64,000 bases of DNA from the NCBI RefSeq assembly GCF_002005445.1, contig NZ_CP014692.1, positions 1,860,001-1,924,000 on the forward strand. The letters are read 5' to 3'. The position numbers and the translations under genes are program-made. Of the stretch, positions 45,828 to 55,096 are shown piece by piece. The notes under the pieces are model-generated. The model had not been told where the DNA came from. It ran no database searches and was given only the letters and a program-made list of their open reading frames with translations. The DNA comes from Acetobacter aceti. GTDB taxonomy: Bacteria; Pseudomonadota; Alphaproteobacteria; Acetobacterales; Acetobacteraceae. Position 1 is the stretch's first letter. Each line of letters opens with the position of its first letter.

Positions 45828-46793
45828 TCAGAAACGCTTCGACGCGGTGACTACTGATCCCCGTGCGATTTCGTTGGAGCGCTTGGCCGCCAGCTTGCGT
45901 TCCTTGCGTTCTTTCATGGCCATCCGCTCATAGCGGATGCGCTGGCGAATCCAGTTCAGCACACCCGAGAACATCAGCACCGTGATGCCGACAAAGGTCC
46001 AGCCGTCCAGCGGCTCCCTGAAGACGATGTAGCTGAGCACCACGCCCCACACCATCTGGCTATATTGTGGGAGCGCCACGCGGTTTGCAGGCGCCTTTGC
46101 CGTCGCCATCATCATCAGCAACTGACCAAGAGCCGCGAGAAATCCGTAGCCGAACAGGAAAACCCAGTCTTTGACGGAGGCGGGCCATGTTGCATGCACG
46201 CCCATCAGAATGCCGTTTCCAATGATCGGACCGATAAGGCTCGATCCGAACAGGGACAGACGGGTCTTCTCACGATCAGCCAGACGATAGGTGATCACGC
46301 TGCCCGCGTTCGCAAACGCGGCGACCAGGGCGCACAGATGTCCGAAATGCAGGGCGCGGAAGCCCGGACGCAGCACAATCAGCACGCCGATAAAGCCGAG
46401 AATGACCGCAAGCCAGGCCCAGAAGATGACTTTTTCTTTCAGAAAAACTACTGAAATGATCGTCACGAACAGCGGCATCAGGAACATCAGCGACATGGCT
46501 TCCGGCATGGGCAGAAGCATGAAGGCTTCGACACTCGCCGCCGTCGCCACGAAAACGCAGATCGCTCTGAGAAACCACATCGTCCACAACTGCGGACGTA
46601 CGACATCGATGTAGGACTCTCCTTTCTGCCGGATGAACGGCAGGATCAGAAAGCCGAAGACACCTCCGGAAAAGGCGACTTCAAACGGGTCCAGAGATCC
46701 TGCCAGCAGTTTGGAAAAAGCGTCACTGATGGAAAAAGCCGCATAAGCTCCAAAGGCGAGCGTCATTCCGGTAAAGAGGTCTCTCGGAGTCAT
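45828..46793 (-). CDS. EamA/DMT family transporter
   Basis: A 321-residue inner-membrane transporter with about ten hydrophobic helices arranged as two EamA repeats (drug/metabolite transporter superfamily). Typical stretches are FLMPLFVTIISVVFLKEK and PQYSQMVWGVVLSYIVFRE, with conserved Pro and Glu. Substrate unknown; members export amino acids, nucleosides or drugs. A basic, Lys/Arg-rich C-terminal tail extends into the cytoplasm. It is a single gene, upstream of which lies an AT-rich gap. Confidence 0.87.
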   Translation of the reverse strand: MTPRDLFTGMTLAFGAYAAFSISDAFSKLLAGSLDPFEVAFSGGVFGFLILPFIRQKGESYIDVVRPQLWTMWFLRAICVFVATAASVEAFMLLPMPEAMSLMFLMPLFVTIISVVFLKEKVIFWAWLAVILGFIGVLIVLRPGFRALHFGHLCALVAAFANAGSVITYRLADREKTRLSLFGSSLIGPIIGNGILMGVHATWPASVKDWVFLFGYGFLAALGQLLMMMATAKAPANRVALPQYSQMVWGVVLSYIVFREPLDGWTFVGITVLMFSGVLNWIRQRIRYERMAMKERKERKLAAKRSNEIARGSVVTASKRF

Positions 46794-47139
46794 GGAATTA
46801 TTACGCCGTCTGCTGGAGAAATGCGAAAAACAGTTGTGTGGGCCTGAAACAGGGAGCCGCGTATAATCATCGCGCTATATAACGTCACGCGCTATTATGC
46901 GGCTGGCACAAAAAAAATTTACAGCGTGTTTTTCTGCACTACGAAATACGCAGGTCTCCGGAAAAATAGCGCTCAATTATTTCAAACAATATTAACTTAA
47001 AATTTTCATATTACTTATCCACAAATCAGATATGCGAGTCCCAAAAGAAAAACCCTGAAGCAGGGGCTTCGCGGTCAATGCTATATTTCAAGGACATCTT
47101 TACTATAATCGGGAGCAGTTCTGCTCCCGCAAGGCGGCC
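46794..47139. other. AT-rich gap between EamA and glmS genes
   Basis: A 346-base gap with strong A/T richness at about 46900-47010, likely to include the EamA promoter. Two short hairpins near the glmS end are read as its terminator (next feature). No ORF of value is seen. Confidence 0.5.
47045..47129 (-). terminator. Candidate glmS terminator region
   Basis: On the minus strand after glmS, a 9-bp stem (47121-47129 with 47110-47118) comes first. A second, shorter stem (47061-47065 with 47053-47057) runs into a T-rich stretch at 47045-47052. The second is more like a Rho-independent terminator. Confidence 0.55.
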
Positions 47140-48966
47140 CTACTCGACCGTAACCGACTTCGCCAGATTGCGTGGCTGATCGACATCCGTGCCTTTGAGA
47201 AGGGCTGTTTCGTAAGCCAGCATCTGCACGCCGATCGTCTGGATGATGGGCGTGACAAACGGATGCACCTTGGGCAGCGCAATCGTCTGCTCGGCGATGG
47301 CGGACAGACGATCCCTGCCGACTTCGTCGGTGAACGCCAGAAGACGGCCACCACGCGCCTTTGCCTCCTGAAGATTGGACAGGGTTTTATCGAAAAGCAC
47401 GCCGGACGGCACTGTCGCCACGATGGGCACCGTGCGGTCAATCAAGGAAATCGGCCCGTGCTTCATCTCGCCAGCAGCATAGGCTTCCGCATGGATGTAG
47501 GAGATCTCCTTGAGTTTCAGCGCGCCTTCCATGGCGACCGGATAGGCGCTGCCTCTGCCGAGATAAAGCACATCACGCGCCTCAGCCACGACCGACGCCA
47601 TCTGGCGAATGGCATCGCCATGCGTGAACACATCTGCCGCACGGCTGGGCAGATCAAGAAGAGCTGAAACCAGCTCTTCCTCACCATCCGCATCAAGTTC
47701 GCCACGCATCCGGGCAATGGCGATGGTCAGGCACGCCAGCACCGTCAACTGTGCTGTAAACGCCTTGGTTGAAGCCACCGAAATTTCCGGCCCTGCGACA
47801 GTACCCAGCACCGCGTCACTGTCGCGGGCCATGCTGCTATGTTCAGCGTTCAGGATCGACAGGATCGGCAGGCCAGCGTTTTTAAACCCGCGTAGCGCTG
47901 CCAGGGTGTCTGCTGTCTCACCCGACTGGGAAATCAGAATACCCAGCGAGCCCGGCGTCAGAGGCGGGTTGCGGTAACGCATCTCGCTGGCGACATCGAT
48001 ATCCACCGGAAGACGAGCGATTTCTTCAAGCCAGTAGCGTCCAACGACACCCGCATAAAAAGCCGAACCACAGGCGGTTATGACGGCACGGGGAATGGTG
48101 GCGAGATCGAACGGCATCTCCGGCAGCACAACCCTGCGGGTCGCCGGATCGATCATCCGCTGAAGCGTCTGGCCAATGACCAGCGGATGCTCGTGGAGTT
48201 CCTTCTCCATATAGTGACGATAACCGTCCTTGCCGACCGCACCGGCAATGAGCGCCGTCGTCTGGATGGTTCGCTCGACTCGCTCGCCGGAGTGATCGAA
48301 GAACTCGGCCCCATCACGGTTCAGAACGACGCAGTCGCCATCATCAAGATAGGCGATGCGGCGCGTCAGGGGAGCCAGCGCGAGACTGTCTGAGCCCAGA
48401 AACATCTCGCCATCGCCAAAACCGACAGCCAATGGTGCGCCATGACGGGCTCCGATCATCAGCCCTTCATGCTCGGCGAAGATCATGGCTATGGCATAAG
48501 CCCCTTCCAGACGGCGCAGGGCTGAAAAAGCGGCCTCGCGCGGCGACTGACCCGCACCGAGATAATGATCGACCAGCTTGGCGATCGTCTCGCTGTCCGT
48601 CTCGGTCTCGAAGCTCTGGCCTTCGGCCTCAAGCTCGGTCCGCAGGGTTTCGAAATTCTCGATGATACCGTTATGCACGATGGCCACACGAGCGGTTCCA
48701 TGCGGATGCGCGTTGGTTTCGGTCGGTGCGCCGTGCGTGGCCCAGCGGGTGTGACCGATGGCGGTCTTCCCATGCAGGGGGGTCTGCTCCAGAATCTTGC
48801 CGAGATTATCCAGCTTGCCTGCCGCGCGGCGACGCTCGATATGACCGTCGGCATTCAGTGTGGCGACGCCGGCCGAGTCATAGCCCCGATATTCCAGCCG
48901 ACGCAGACCTTCAAAGACGATCGGCGTTGCCTGTCTGTGTCCTACGACGCCACAGATACCGCACAT
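47140..48966 (-). CDS. glmS: Glutamine-fructose-6-phosphate aminotransferase
   Basis: Makes glucosamine-6-phosphate from fructose-6-phosphate and glutamine, the first step to UDP-GlcNAc. The 608-residue protein starts MCGICGVVG with nucleophile Cys2 (class II glutaminase), followed by two SIS domains (GSAFYAGVVGRYWLE and EISVASTKAF) and the C-terminal LAKSVTVE. Its ATG is the last base of glmU's stop overlap (TGATG), so GlmU and GlmS are translationally coupled, unusual only in the strict order. No glmS ribozyme is visible upstream. Confidence 0.97.
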   Translation of the reverse strand: MCGICGVVGHRQATPIVFEGLRRLEYRGYDSAGVATLNADGHIERRRAAGKLDNLGKILEQTPLHGKTAIGHTRWATHGAPTETNAHPHGTARVAIVHNGIIENFETLRTELEAEGQSFETETDSETIAKLVDHYLGAGQSPREAAFSALRRLEGAYAIAMIFAEHEGLMIGARHGAPLAVGFGDGEMFLGSDSLALAPLTRRIAYLDDGDCVVLNRDGAEFFDHSGERVERTIQTTALIAGAVGKDGYRHYMEKELHEHPLVIGQTLQRMIDPATRRVVLPEMPFDLATIPRAVITACGSAFYAGVVGRYWLEEIARLPVDIDVASEMRYRNPPLTPGSLGILISQSGETADTLAALRGFKNAGLPILSILNAEHSSMARDSDAVLGTVAGPEISVASTKAFTAQLTVLACLTIAIARMRGELDADGEEELVSALLDLPSRAADVFTHGDAIRQMASVVAEARDVLYLGRGSAYPVAMEGALKLKEISYIHAEAYAAGEMKHGPISLIDRTVPIVATVPSGVLFDKTLSNLQEAKARGGRLLAFTDEVGRDRLSAIAEQTIALPKVHPFVTPIIQTIGVQMLAYETALLKGTDVDQPRNLAKSVTVE

Positions 48967-50321
48967 CAGCCCTGTTCCTTCTTTGCCCGGAGCGCTGCAC
49001 GGAAACGTGCCGCCCATCCAGTTTTGTTTGTCTGCACACCGCGCGCAACCGCCAGCGCGTCCGGCTCCACATCATTGGTGATGACACTTCCTGCCGCCAC
49101 CAGTGCGCCATCCCCAATCGTCACCGGGGCAACGAGAATGGAATCCGAACCGATAAAGGCGTTCGCGCCGATGGTCGTGCGGTGCTTGAACACGCCATCA
49201 TAATTGCAGGTGATCGTCCCGGCCCCGACATTGGTGGCCGCCCCGATGCTCGCATCCCCAAGATAGGTGAGATGGTTGGCTTTTGCACCGTCTCCCATCG
49301 TCGTGGCCTTGAGTTCGACGAAATTGCCGACGTGACAGCCCTCACCCAGCTTTGTGCCAGGACGCAGTCGCGCATAAGGGCCGATCAGCGATTTCGACCC
49401 CACCTCGCACTGTTCGAGATGACTGAACGCCCTGATTTCCGCACCGGAACGCACCGTCACGCCGCGCCCGAAGACCACGTTCGGCTGCACGACCACATCA
49501 GGCTCCAGCACCGTATCGAACGAGAAGAAGACGGTCTCCGGCGCAGTCAGGGTCACGCCGTGCTCCATTGCCTCACGACGCAGACGACGCTGGACGGTCG
49601 CCTCGGCTTCCGCCAGTTCGACGCGCGAATTCACGCCGAGCAGTTCACTCTCCGGTGCTTCGACAGCGCGAATGATGCCGCCCTGCTCCCGCACGATGCC
49701 GACTACATCCGTCAGGTAATACTCGCCCTTGCTGTTCGCATTGCCGACCTTGTGCAGCCACTCGCGGAAACGGGTCGCGTCGGCGCAGAAAACACCGGCA
49801 TTGCACAGATCAACGGTGCGCTCGGCATCCGAGGCGTCAGCCCACTCAACGATCTTTTCGACCGTTCCGGTGTCATTGAGGATCACACGACCGTACCGGC
49901 CGGGCGTGGCGGGCCGCATGGCGAGCAGTGCGAGGTCCGTATGCCCTGTCTCACTCCGCCGCGTGTCGAGCATGCGCCGGAGCGTCTCGGGCGTGATGAG
50001 CGGATTGTCGGCATAGAGAACCGCAACGTCGCCATCACCAAACAGGTCTTCTGCCTGAAGCGCCGCATGGGCCGTGCCGAGGCGGTCATGCTGGATCACC
50101 GTTGCGTGGGGCTCGGCACAGCGCGCGAGATCGTCCATGTCGGGGCCGATAACGACGACGACACGATCGAATATCTTTGCAGCACTGGCGATCAGATGGC
50201 TCAGCATCGGCTGTCCCGCCAGTGGCTGAAGCGCCTTCGGCAGGGAAGAGCGCATCCGCGTGCCGAGACCGGCTGCGAGGAGAACGGCTGTGGAAGAGCG
50301 GTTTGCGGACGGTTTTGTCAT
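48966..50321 (-). CDS. glmU: Bifunctional GlmU (uridyltransferase/acetyltransferase)
   Basis: Converts glucosamine-1-phosphate to UDP-GlcNAc: acetylation by the C-terminal left-handed beta-helix, then uridylation by the N-terminal nucleotidyltransferase. The 451-residue protein begins with LLAAGLGTRM, has repeated hexapeptides (VGAGTITCNYDG, IGANAFIGSDS) and an acetyl-CoA tail. ATG at 50321 (MTKPSANR). It overlaps glmS by one base. The two genes supply cell-wall and lipopolysaccharide precursors in sequence. Confidence 0.97.
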   Translation of the reverse strand: MTKPSANRSSTAVLLAAGLGTRMRSSLPKALQPLAGQPMLSHLIASAAKIFDRVVVVIGPDMDDLARCAEPHATVIQHDRLGTAHAALQAEDLFGDGDVAVLYADNPLITPETLRRMLDTRRSETGHTDLALLAMRPATPGRYGRVILNDTGTVEKIVEWADASDAERTVDLCNAGVFCADATRFREWLHKVGNANSKGEYYLTDVVGIVREQGGIIRAVEAPESELLGVNSRVELAEAEATVQRRLRREAMEHGVTLTAPETVFFSFDTVLEPDVVVQPNVVFGRGVTVRSGAEIRAFSHLEQCEVGSKSLIGPYARLRPGTKLGEGCHVGNFVELKATTMGDGAKANHLTYLGDASIGAATNVGAGTITCNYDGVFKHRTTIGANAFIGSDSILVAPVTIGDGALVAAGSVITNDVEPDALAVARGVQTNKTGWAARFRAALRAKKEQG

Positions 50322-50435
50322 GGTTTTCTGGCGGTAAGCCACTGGCGGGATACTGTCAAACCTGTGAGGTGTGTTTCTGTTTCACTTCGCGTTACTCTGC
50401 TTTTCCGGACCGGATTGATGGTGGGGCGACACGGC

Positions 50436-51095
50436 ATGCGACTGGTGGTTTTCGATCTCGACGGCACCCTCGTCGACTCACTTCCCGATCTGTCTGACTG
50501 TGTAGGACTGCTGCTGGCAGAACATGGGCTCCCCGCCCCTTCGCAGGACGCTGTCCGGACCATGATTGGAGATGGTGTCGGCAGGCTGGTCGAGCGGGCG
50601 CTCGATCACGCGGGTGCAAAAAATATCGACCCGCAGAGCGCGGTTCATCGTTTCATGGAGCTTTACGGACCGCGTTCAACAGACCGCTCCCGCCTGTTTC
50701 CGGGCGCGGAGGAAACGCTTCACCGCCTGGCCAGCGAAGGTGTGGCTCTGGCCGTATGCACCAACAAACCCGTCCTGGCCGCGACAGATATCCTGCGGAC
50801 CCTTGGTGTTCTTAATCTATTCGCAGCAGTAGGTGGCGGGGATTCCTTCCCTGCCCGCAAACCAGATCCAGCGCATCTTCTGGGCACCATTGCGCTCGCC
50901 AACAGCACACCCGCCAGATCCATCATGGTTGGAGATCATGCCAACGACATTCTGGCGGCACAGGGAGCGGGAGTAGACTCAATCTTCGCCGGGTGGGGCT
51001 ACGGTATTCCCGCTTATGCAGCCGGAGCCTCGGCGGAAGCCGAAAAATTTTCCGACATTCCTGCCCTTGCTGACACGCTTCTGGCTACAGACTGA
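50436..51095 (+). CDS. gph: Phosphoglycolate phosphatase (Gph-like HAD)
   Basis: A 219-residue HAD phosphatase: motif I FDLDGTLVDS (Asp7, Asp9), motif II CTNKP, Lys in RKPDPAHLL and motif IV VGDHANDI. It dephosphorylates phosphoglycolate formed by DNA repair or oxygenase activity. The open frame extends over 780 residues, but the upstream part is antisense to glmU; the ATG at 50436 (or 50418) is the true start. Divergent from glmU. The second HAD gene at 41.4 kb is a paralogue. Confidence 0.9.
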   Translation: MRLVVFDLDGTLVDSLPDLSDCVGLLLAEHGLPAPSQDAVRTMIGDGVGRLVERALDHAGAKNIDPQSAVHRFMELYGPRSTDRSRLFPGAEETLHRLASEGVALAVCTNKPVLAATDILRTLGVLNLFAAVGGGDSFPARKPDPAHLLGTIALANSTPARSIMVGDHANDILAAQGAGVDSIFAGWGYGIPAYAAGASAEAEKFSDIPALADTLLATD

Positions 51096-51319
51096 AGACT
51101 TCCGTTTCATAAGAAATGGCGTATTGGGTCAGCATCTGATGTATTTATTGAAACGACTTCCACAAAATGATGGCGTCATCTTTCCTGCCGGTTAAATCCG
51201 GCAGGCATCATCATTCAGTTCACACTACACAAACAAATTTCCAATTAATGATTTTCCGGTTTTAAGCGATCTGAAATATCCGCGAGCTACCGTGCCCTGA
51301 ACAGATCAAGGCCGGACGA

Positions 51320-52111
51320 GTGTACGCTTCACAGACCTCCCCTCATGTTTTCATCGCCACGCCTTGCTTTGGCGGACTGGTCACGCAGACCTACATGCAG
51401 TCAGTCATCGGCTGCATGGCCATGGCCCAGCATCACGGGATCGAACTGACTCTGTCACTCGTCGGGAATGATGCTCTGGTCACACGCTCACGCAATACGC
51501 TGCTGCACCAGTTCTACGCCCAGAGCGATGCGTCTCATATTCTCTTTGTCGACAGTGACATCGGCTTCGCCCCGGATGCCGTGCCACGACTTGTGGCGGC
51601 AGGAAAAGACCTTGTCGCCGGGCTCTACCCTCTCAAGGACCGTTACTGGGATACGTTCACAGACGTCCTCATCAAAAGAGACGAGCCTGCTGAAACGGCC
51701 TCCCTGCGCTATGTCGGCGAAAGCACCTCGCTGCATGAGCATCAGCCCGGCGAAGGCCCTTACGCCGGGCTGGTCAAGGCAGGCTATGCCGGAACGGGTT
51801 TCATGCTCATTTCCCGGAGAGCTGTCCAGCGTATGATCGAAGCCTATCCGGAGACCCGCTACAAACGGATTGACGCCCCAGTCGCGCAGGACAACTCAGC
51901 GTCCGTCGAGACAGACGCCTACGCCCTCTTTGACTGCATGGTCGATCCTGAAACCGGCACTTACCTCAGCGAGGATTTCACGTTCTGCAGACGATGGCGC
52001 GCTCTTGGCGGCGAGGTCTGGCTCGATCCCGGTCTTGAGCTTTCCCACACGGGCGCATCCACCTTTGTGGGCGATCCTTCACTCCGCCTGGGCATCGCCA
52101 GAGGTCAATGA
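51320..52111 (+). CDS. GT-A fold glycosyltransferase-like protein
   Basis: A 263-residue protein with a GT-A-type fold: VFIATPCFGG, the metal motif VDSDIGF, AGTGFMLISRRAV and the late SEDFTFCRRWRALGG. It resembles nucleotide-sugar transferases but the exact family is not clear, and donor or acceptor cannot be told. Start is GTG at 51320; no ATG in frame gives a better N-terminus. It is a single gene convergent with the metallophosphoesterase gene. Confidence 0.75.
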   Translation: MYASQTSPHVFIATPCFGGLVTQTYMQSVIGCMAMAQHHGIELTLSLVGNDALVTRSRNTLLHQFYAQSDASHILFVDSDIGFAPDAVPRLVAAGKDLVAGLYPLKDRYWDTFTDVLIKRDEPAETASLRYVGESTSLHEHQPGEGPYAGLVKAGYAGTGFMLISRRAVQRMIEAYPETRYKRIDAPVAQDNSASVETDAYALFDCMVDPETGTYLSEDFTFCRRWRALGGEVWLDPGLELSHTGASTFVGDPSLRLGIARGQ

Positions 52112-52137
52112 GCAGACAGGACGACACGCTGAACCAG

Positions 52138-52953
52138 TCAGAAATCCGGGAACGTTTCTGACAGCATTCCTCCCTGCCGCAAGGGGGCGACCCGCCGGGC
52201 AAGGCCAGTCGCGTCGTCTGTCTCGACCATCAGGCCGCAGACCGTCGCCTCTCCTTCCGCTGGCTGCAGGCGCTCCCCCGGCATCTTGCGGACAAAGCGG
52301 GCGACAGCGGCGTCTTTCTGCATGCCGATGACGCTATCGTAGTCGCCGCACATCCCCGCATCACTCTGAAACGCCGTTCCTCCGTGGAGAATGCGGTGAT
52401 CGGCAGTGGGAGTATGGGTATGGGTACCCACCACCAGCGACACCTTGCCGTCCAGGACGTAACCGAGCGCCCATTTCTCGCTGCTGGCTTCCGCGTGCAC
52501 ATCCACGATGGCCGCCTGCACTGTGACGCCGAGACGATGTCTGGCAAGCAGCTCAAGCGTCAGGCGGAACGGGTCATCGAGAGGGTCCATGAAGAGGCGC
52601 CCCATGACATTCGCAACAAGCGCCTTTCGGCCATCTGTAAGCGTGACAATCGTGCTGCCCTGTCCCGGTGTGCCGGGGGGGAAATTCAGCGGCCGCACAA
52701 CCGTGGGCATCCCATCGATTTCACCGATAAGGTCGCGACGATCCCATGCGTGATTGCCCAGCGTGATGACATCCACGCCGCACCCCATCAGATCCCGCGC
52801 TATTCCAGGCGAAAGTCCAAATCCGTGACTGGCGTTTTCAGCGTTGACGATCACAAGGTCGAGGGCCAGTCGCTCACGAAGCGTGGGAAGACGGGAGGTC
52901 ACGCCGTCTCGTCCGCTACGCCCGACAACATCTCCCAGAAACAGAATTCTCAC
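52138..52953 (-). CDS. YmdB-type metallophosphoesterase (TIGR00282)
   Basis: A 271-residue phosphoesterase. Motifs FLGDVVGRSGR, NAENAS, GNHAWDRR and the late GTHTHTPTAD are those of the YmdB/TIGR00282 family, which hydrolyses 2',3'-cyclic nucleotides in Firmicutes. Its role in Proteobacteria is unclear. It has two-metal site residues throughout and normal length. It is 74 bases downstream of the 5-FCL gene on the same strand, so both may belong to the zapA-6S-5-FCL unit. Confidence 0.9.
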   Translation of the reverse strand: MRILFLGDVVGRSGRDGVTSRLPTLRERLALDLVIVNAENASHGFGLSPGIARDLMGCGVDVITLGNHAWDRRDLIGEIDGMPTVVRPLNFPPGTPGQGSTIVTLTDGRKALVANVMGRLFMDPLDDPFRLTLELLARHRLGVTVQAAIVDVHAEASSEKWALGYVLDGKVSLVVGTHTHTPTADHRILHGGTAFQSDAGMCGDYDSVIGMQKDAAVARFVRKMPGERLQPAEGEATVCGLMVETDDATGLARRVAPLRQGGMLSETFPDF

Positions 52954-53027
52954 GACATGACTCTCACAATGATCTCAGGCTTCCATAACGCCGGGTGTCT
53001 GGAATGACACGACACGGTCAGGTTTCC

Positions 53028-53612
53028 TTACAGAACCGAACCGTCAGCGGGGGTGATATTTTCTTTTTCAGTAACGATAACCGGCAACGGCACGTCAAAC
53101 GGCCCCACCGGAATGTCATTCACTTCCTGCACAGAGCAGGCATAGCCTATGGCGCGGGCATCCGGCAAAGACGCGAGCGTGCGATCATAATATCCCCCGC
53201 CATAGCCGAGCCTGTAGCCTCGCCGGTCAAAAGCCAGCATGGGCACAAGAATCAGATCAGGCACGTCAATCGGACCATCGGGATAAACTGTTCCGAATCG
53301 TCCCTCTCGCATCAGGCTGTCCGGTCCCCATTGCCTGAAAAGCAGAGGAGATCCTTTGGGTGGCGTTTCAGGCAGCAGGATTTGCCAGCCTCCCTTATGA
53401 AGCCGCCCATACAAAGGACGCAGATCAACCTCACCCGGCATTGGCCACACACAGGCGATACGGACAGGAGAATCGGCGCGAAGAAGGGTATGGATCCGAT
53501 CGCAGATCATCTCTGATGCAGAGGCGTCAGCAAGTTCCATCCGCTGCTTCATAAGGAGACGCGCGTCCCGCTTCCTGCCTGTTGTCTCGGGGAGCTCTCG
53601 GGAGTGTGTCAT
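53028..53612 (-). CDS. 5-Formyltetrahydrofolate cyclo-ligase
   Basis: ATP-dependent enzyme that returns 5-formyl-THF to 5,10-methenyl-THF. The 194-residue protein begins with a basic region, has MPGEVDLRPL and the family hallmark RLGYGGGYYDRTL. The ATG at 53612 is used; a start at 53642 would lie in the 6S RNA. It follows zapA and 6S RNA, the classical proteobacterial arrangement, and its leader is the 6S 3' end. Confidence 0.93.
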   Translation of the reverse strand: MTHSRELPETTGRKRDARLLMKQRMELADASASEMICDRIHTLLRADSPVRIACVWPMPGEVDLRPLYGRLHKGGWQILLPETPPKGSPLLFRQWGPDSLMREGRFGTVYPDGPIDVPDLILVPMLAFDRRGYRLGYGGGYYDRTLASLPDARAIGYACSVQEVNDIPVGPFDVPLPVIVTEKENITPADGSVL

Positions 53613-53625
53613 GGAGTCGGAAAAA

Positions 53626-53787
53626 CCGTGTGGAGCCGCCATGGCCGTTGGACTTTACAACCTCCAGGACCTGCTAGTGCAGGTGGGCGCCGGAATACCA
53701 TGACCAAGATCACGACAGAGCCAGCTCCCGAGGAAGTGCTTATCGGCCCAGGGGATGAATTGCCTGACGCACCGGGCAGCTCCACAT
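53626..53787 (-). ncRNA. ssrS: 6S RNA
   Basis: A noncoding RNA that binds RNA polymerase holoenzyme. Three signs fit. First, the position between zapA and the 5-FCL gene is the conserved site. Second, the ends pair in a 12-bp closing stem (about 53775-53786 with 53629-53640, one G-T pair). Third, an internal CCTGC-ACTA-GCAGG hairpin lies in the 3' half, and the minus strand has T5 right after the closing stem (53621-53625). Size of about 160 nt is typical. Ends are approximate. Confidence 0.82.
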
Positions 53788-53794
53788 ACATAAT

Positions 53795-54133
53795 CTAGTC
53801 CGCCTCAAGCGCCGCCGCAATGGTTTCGGCACGTTCAGCCAACAAAGATAATTCATCCATGAGGCGTGCATTCTCCCGGGTTGCGGCTTCGCCTGCCGCA
53901 ATCGCCTTGCTGGCTTCGGTGGAAACCAGTTCAGCGGTGAGGTCGGAAAGTTCGTCAGCCATCAGCAGTGATGCAAGAACGAGAATCTTTGCCTCTCCGC
54001 TGAAACCGAGAGCCCTGACCCGCGCCACCCGCTTGCTGACTTCCTGCGCCATATCCAGAAGATGGCGTTCTTCTCCGGGCTCACACCCGATCTGGTAGGC
54101 ATACCCGTTGATGCGCACTGTTACCTGCGGCAT
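53795..54133 (-). CDS. zapA: Cell division protein ZapA
   Basis: A 112-residue FtsZ-associated protein that bundles FtsZ filaments. N-terminal MPQVTVRINGYAYQIGCEPGEE, then a helix and a long C-terminal coiled coil. It is preceded three bases away by a small coiled-coil gene, and followed by 6S RNA and 5-FCL, the common order. Confidence 0.93.
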   Translation of the reverse strand: MPQVTVRINGYAYQIGCEPGEERHLLDMAQEVSKRVARVRALGFSGEAKILVLASLLMADELSDLTAELVSTEASKAIAAGEAATRENARLMDELSLLAERAETIAAALEAD

Positions 54134-54136
54134 GGA

Positions 54137-54535
54137 TCAGTACCCTCCGCCATGATGTGAACCGTCACGCTCGGGGAGATCCCTCCAGCCTTCATACGAG
54201 TCCTGCTCGCCCGGCACCGGATCTCTTTCACTGTAAGACGGCTCAGACGACGAAAACTCTTCGATGGTTTCAGCCGGTTCGCCCTCGGGATGGACGGAAG
54301 AAAGCCCTTCAAGCACATTTTTCACGTCAACCATCAGCGCATCAAGTGTCGCAATGGCTTTCTCGACCTCTGGTCCCGTCTCTTTCGCGGCAGGAACCGG
54401 ATCGGGCACACGCTCCCGTTCCTCTTTCTGACGAAGTTCTAGGGCAAAAGCGATCCTGTCCAGCGCGGAACGAAGCCGTGAAACAGGATCGACAGGCCTA
54501 TTGTTGTCCGGCTTGTTCTCGCTCATATGCGACAC
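54137..54535 (-). CDS. Small acidic protein encoded upstream of zapA
   Basis: A 132-residue, acidic, mostly helical and partly disordered protein (SRLRSALDRIAFALELRQKEE helix, then an Asp/Glu/Ser-rich tail ending in Gly-Gly-Gly-Tyr). I do not recognise a named family. Genes for such coiled-coil proteins are often next to zapA in Alphaproteobacteria, so a division-related role is plausible. It precedes zapA by three bases, so they are co-transcribed. ATG at 54535 or 54526. Confidence 0.7.
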   Translation of the reverse strand: MSHMSENKPDNNRPVDPVSRLRSALDRIAFALELRQKEERERVPDPVPAAKETGPEVEKAIATLDALMVDVKNVLEGLSSVHPEGEPAETIEEFSSSEPSYSERDPVPGEQDSYEGWRDLPERDGSHHGGGY

Positions 54536-54605
54536 GTGACTCCGTCCTGATGTCCATCTTTGGAATTTTGTTTAGAAATCGCCCGCAAAGGATTGAACGT
54601 CAAGC

Positions 54606-55058
54606 ATGATCGGGCAAATCTGCCAGCATCCTCCCACAGGAAATGACGATACCGGACCCGGCTGTGCTTTCCTGGTTTCCAATTTGCGGGAGGCCTGTGA
54701 AGCGCTCAACGTCGCTCGGGTGAATGGATTGTCTGACGTTCTCCTCATCTCGCCTCCCGGAGCGACCGGGTCTATGGGAGCGCCATGGTGGATGGCCATG
54801 ATGACAAAACTAAGAACACTTCAGGGTGACGCCCATATTTTCAGGTCCATCACCGATATTCTCGATTGCGGCAGCCAGGCGGGCCGCGCTGTTTCAGCCC
54901 TGGCTCAGGGCCAGAAACACATCGTGTTCGATCCGGCCTCTCCCCAAAGGAAGGCTGTGGAGATGCTGGCGTCCTCGCTTGGCGCAGTCGTTCTGTTCAC
55001 ACGCCCCGACACGATTCAGCCTTTCCCTCTTGGCATCACACGGTCTTCCGGGGAATAA
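54606..55058 (+). CDS. Hypothetical protein before the ThiE-like gene
   Basis: A 150-residue protein that I do not recognise. The sequence looks like a small alpha/beta (Rossmann-like) fold: VLLISPPGATGSMGAPWW in the first half, later a HIVFDPASPQRKAVEML helix. No signal peptide. It lies 38 bases before the ThiE-like gene in the same direction and may share its operon. It is divergent from the zapA upstream gene. Confidence 0.7.
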   Translation: MIGQICQHPPTGNDDTGPGCAFLVSNLREACEALNVARVNGLSDVLLISPPGATGSMGAPWWMAMMTKLRTLQGDAHIFRSITDILDCGSQAGRAVSALAQGQKHIVFDPASPQRKAVEMLASSLGAVVLFTRPDTIQPFPLGITRSSGE

Positions 55059-55096
55059 GCCTCTTTTCACAGATGAGCCCGCTATCGGAGACTGAA

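Noticed and set aside
45693..45857. A 54-codon plus-strand frame after the yfdX-like terminator
   Set aside because: Overlaps the EamA gene on the other strand and has no recognisable domain or ribosome binding site.
48726..50435. A plus-strand open frame of about 570 residues running into the gph gene
   Set aside because: It is antisense to glmU and glmS, which have full family motifs; its protein has no recognisable domain and is a GC-rich codon-bias artefact. Only the part from 50436 is kept.
53604..53798. A plus-strand frame of 64 residues opposite the 6S RNA
   Set aside because: It lies across the 6S RNA and the 5-FCL leader, and its protein has no recognisable features. The RNA reading explains the region better.
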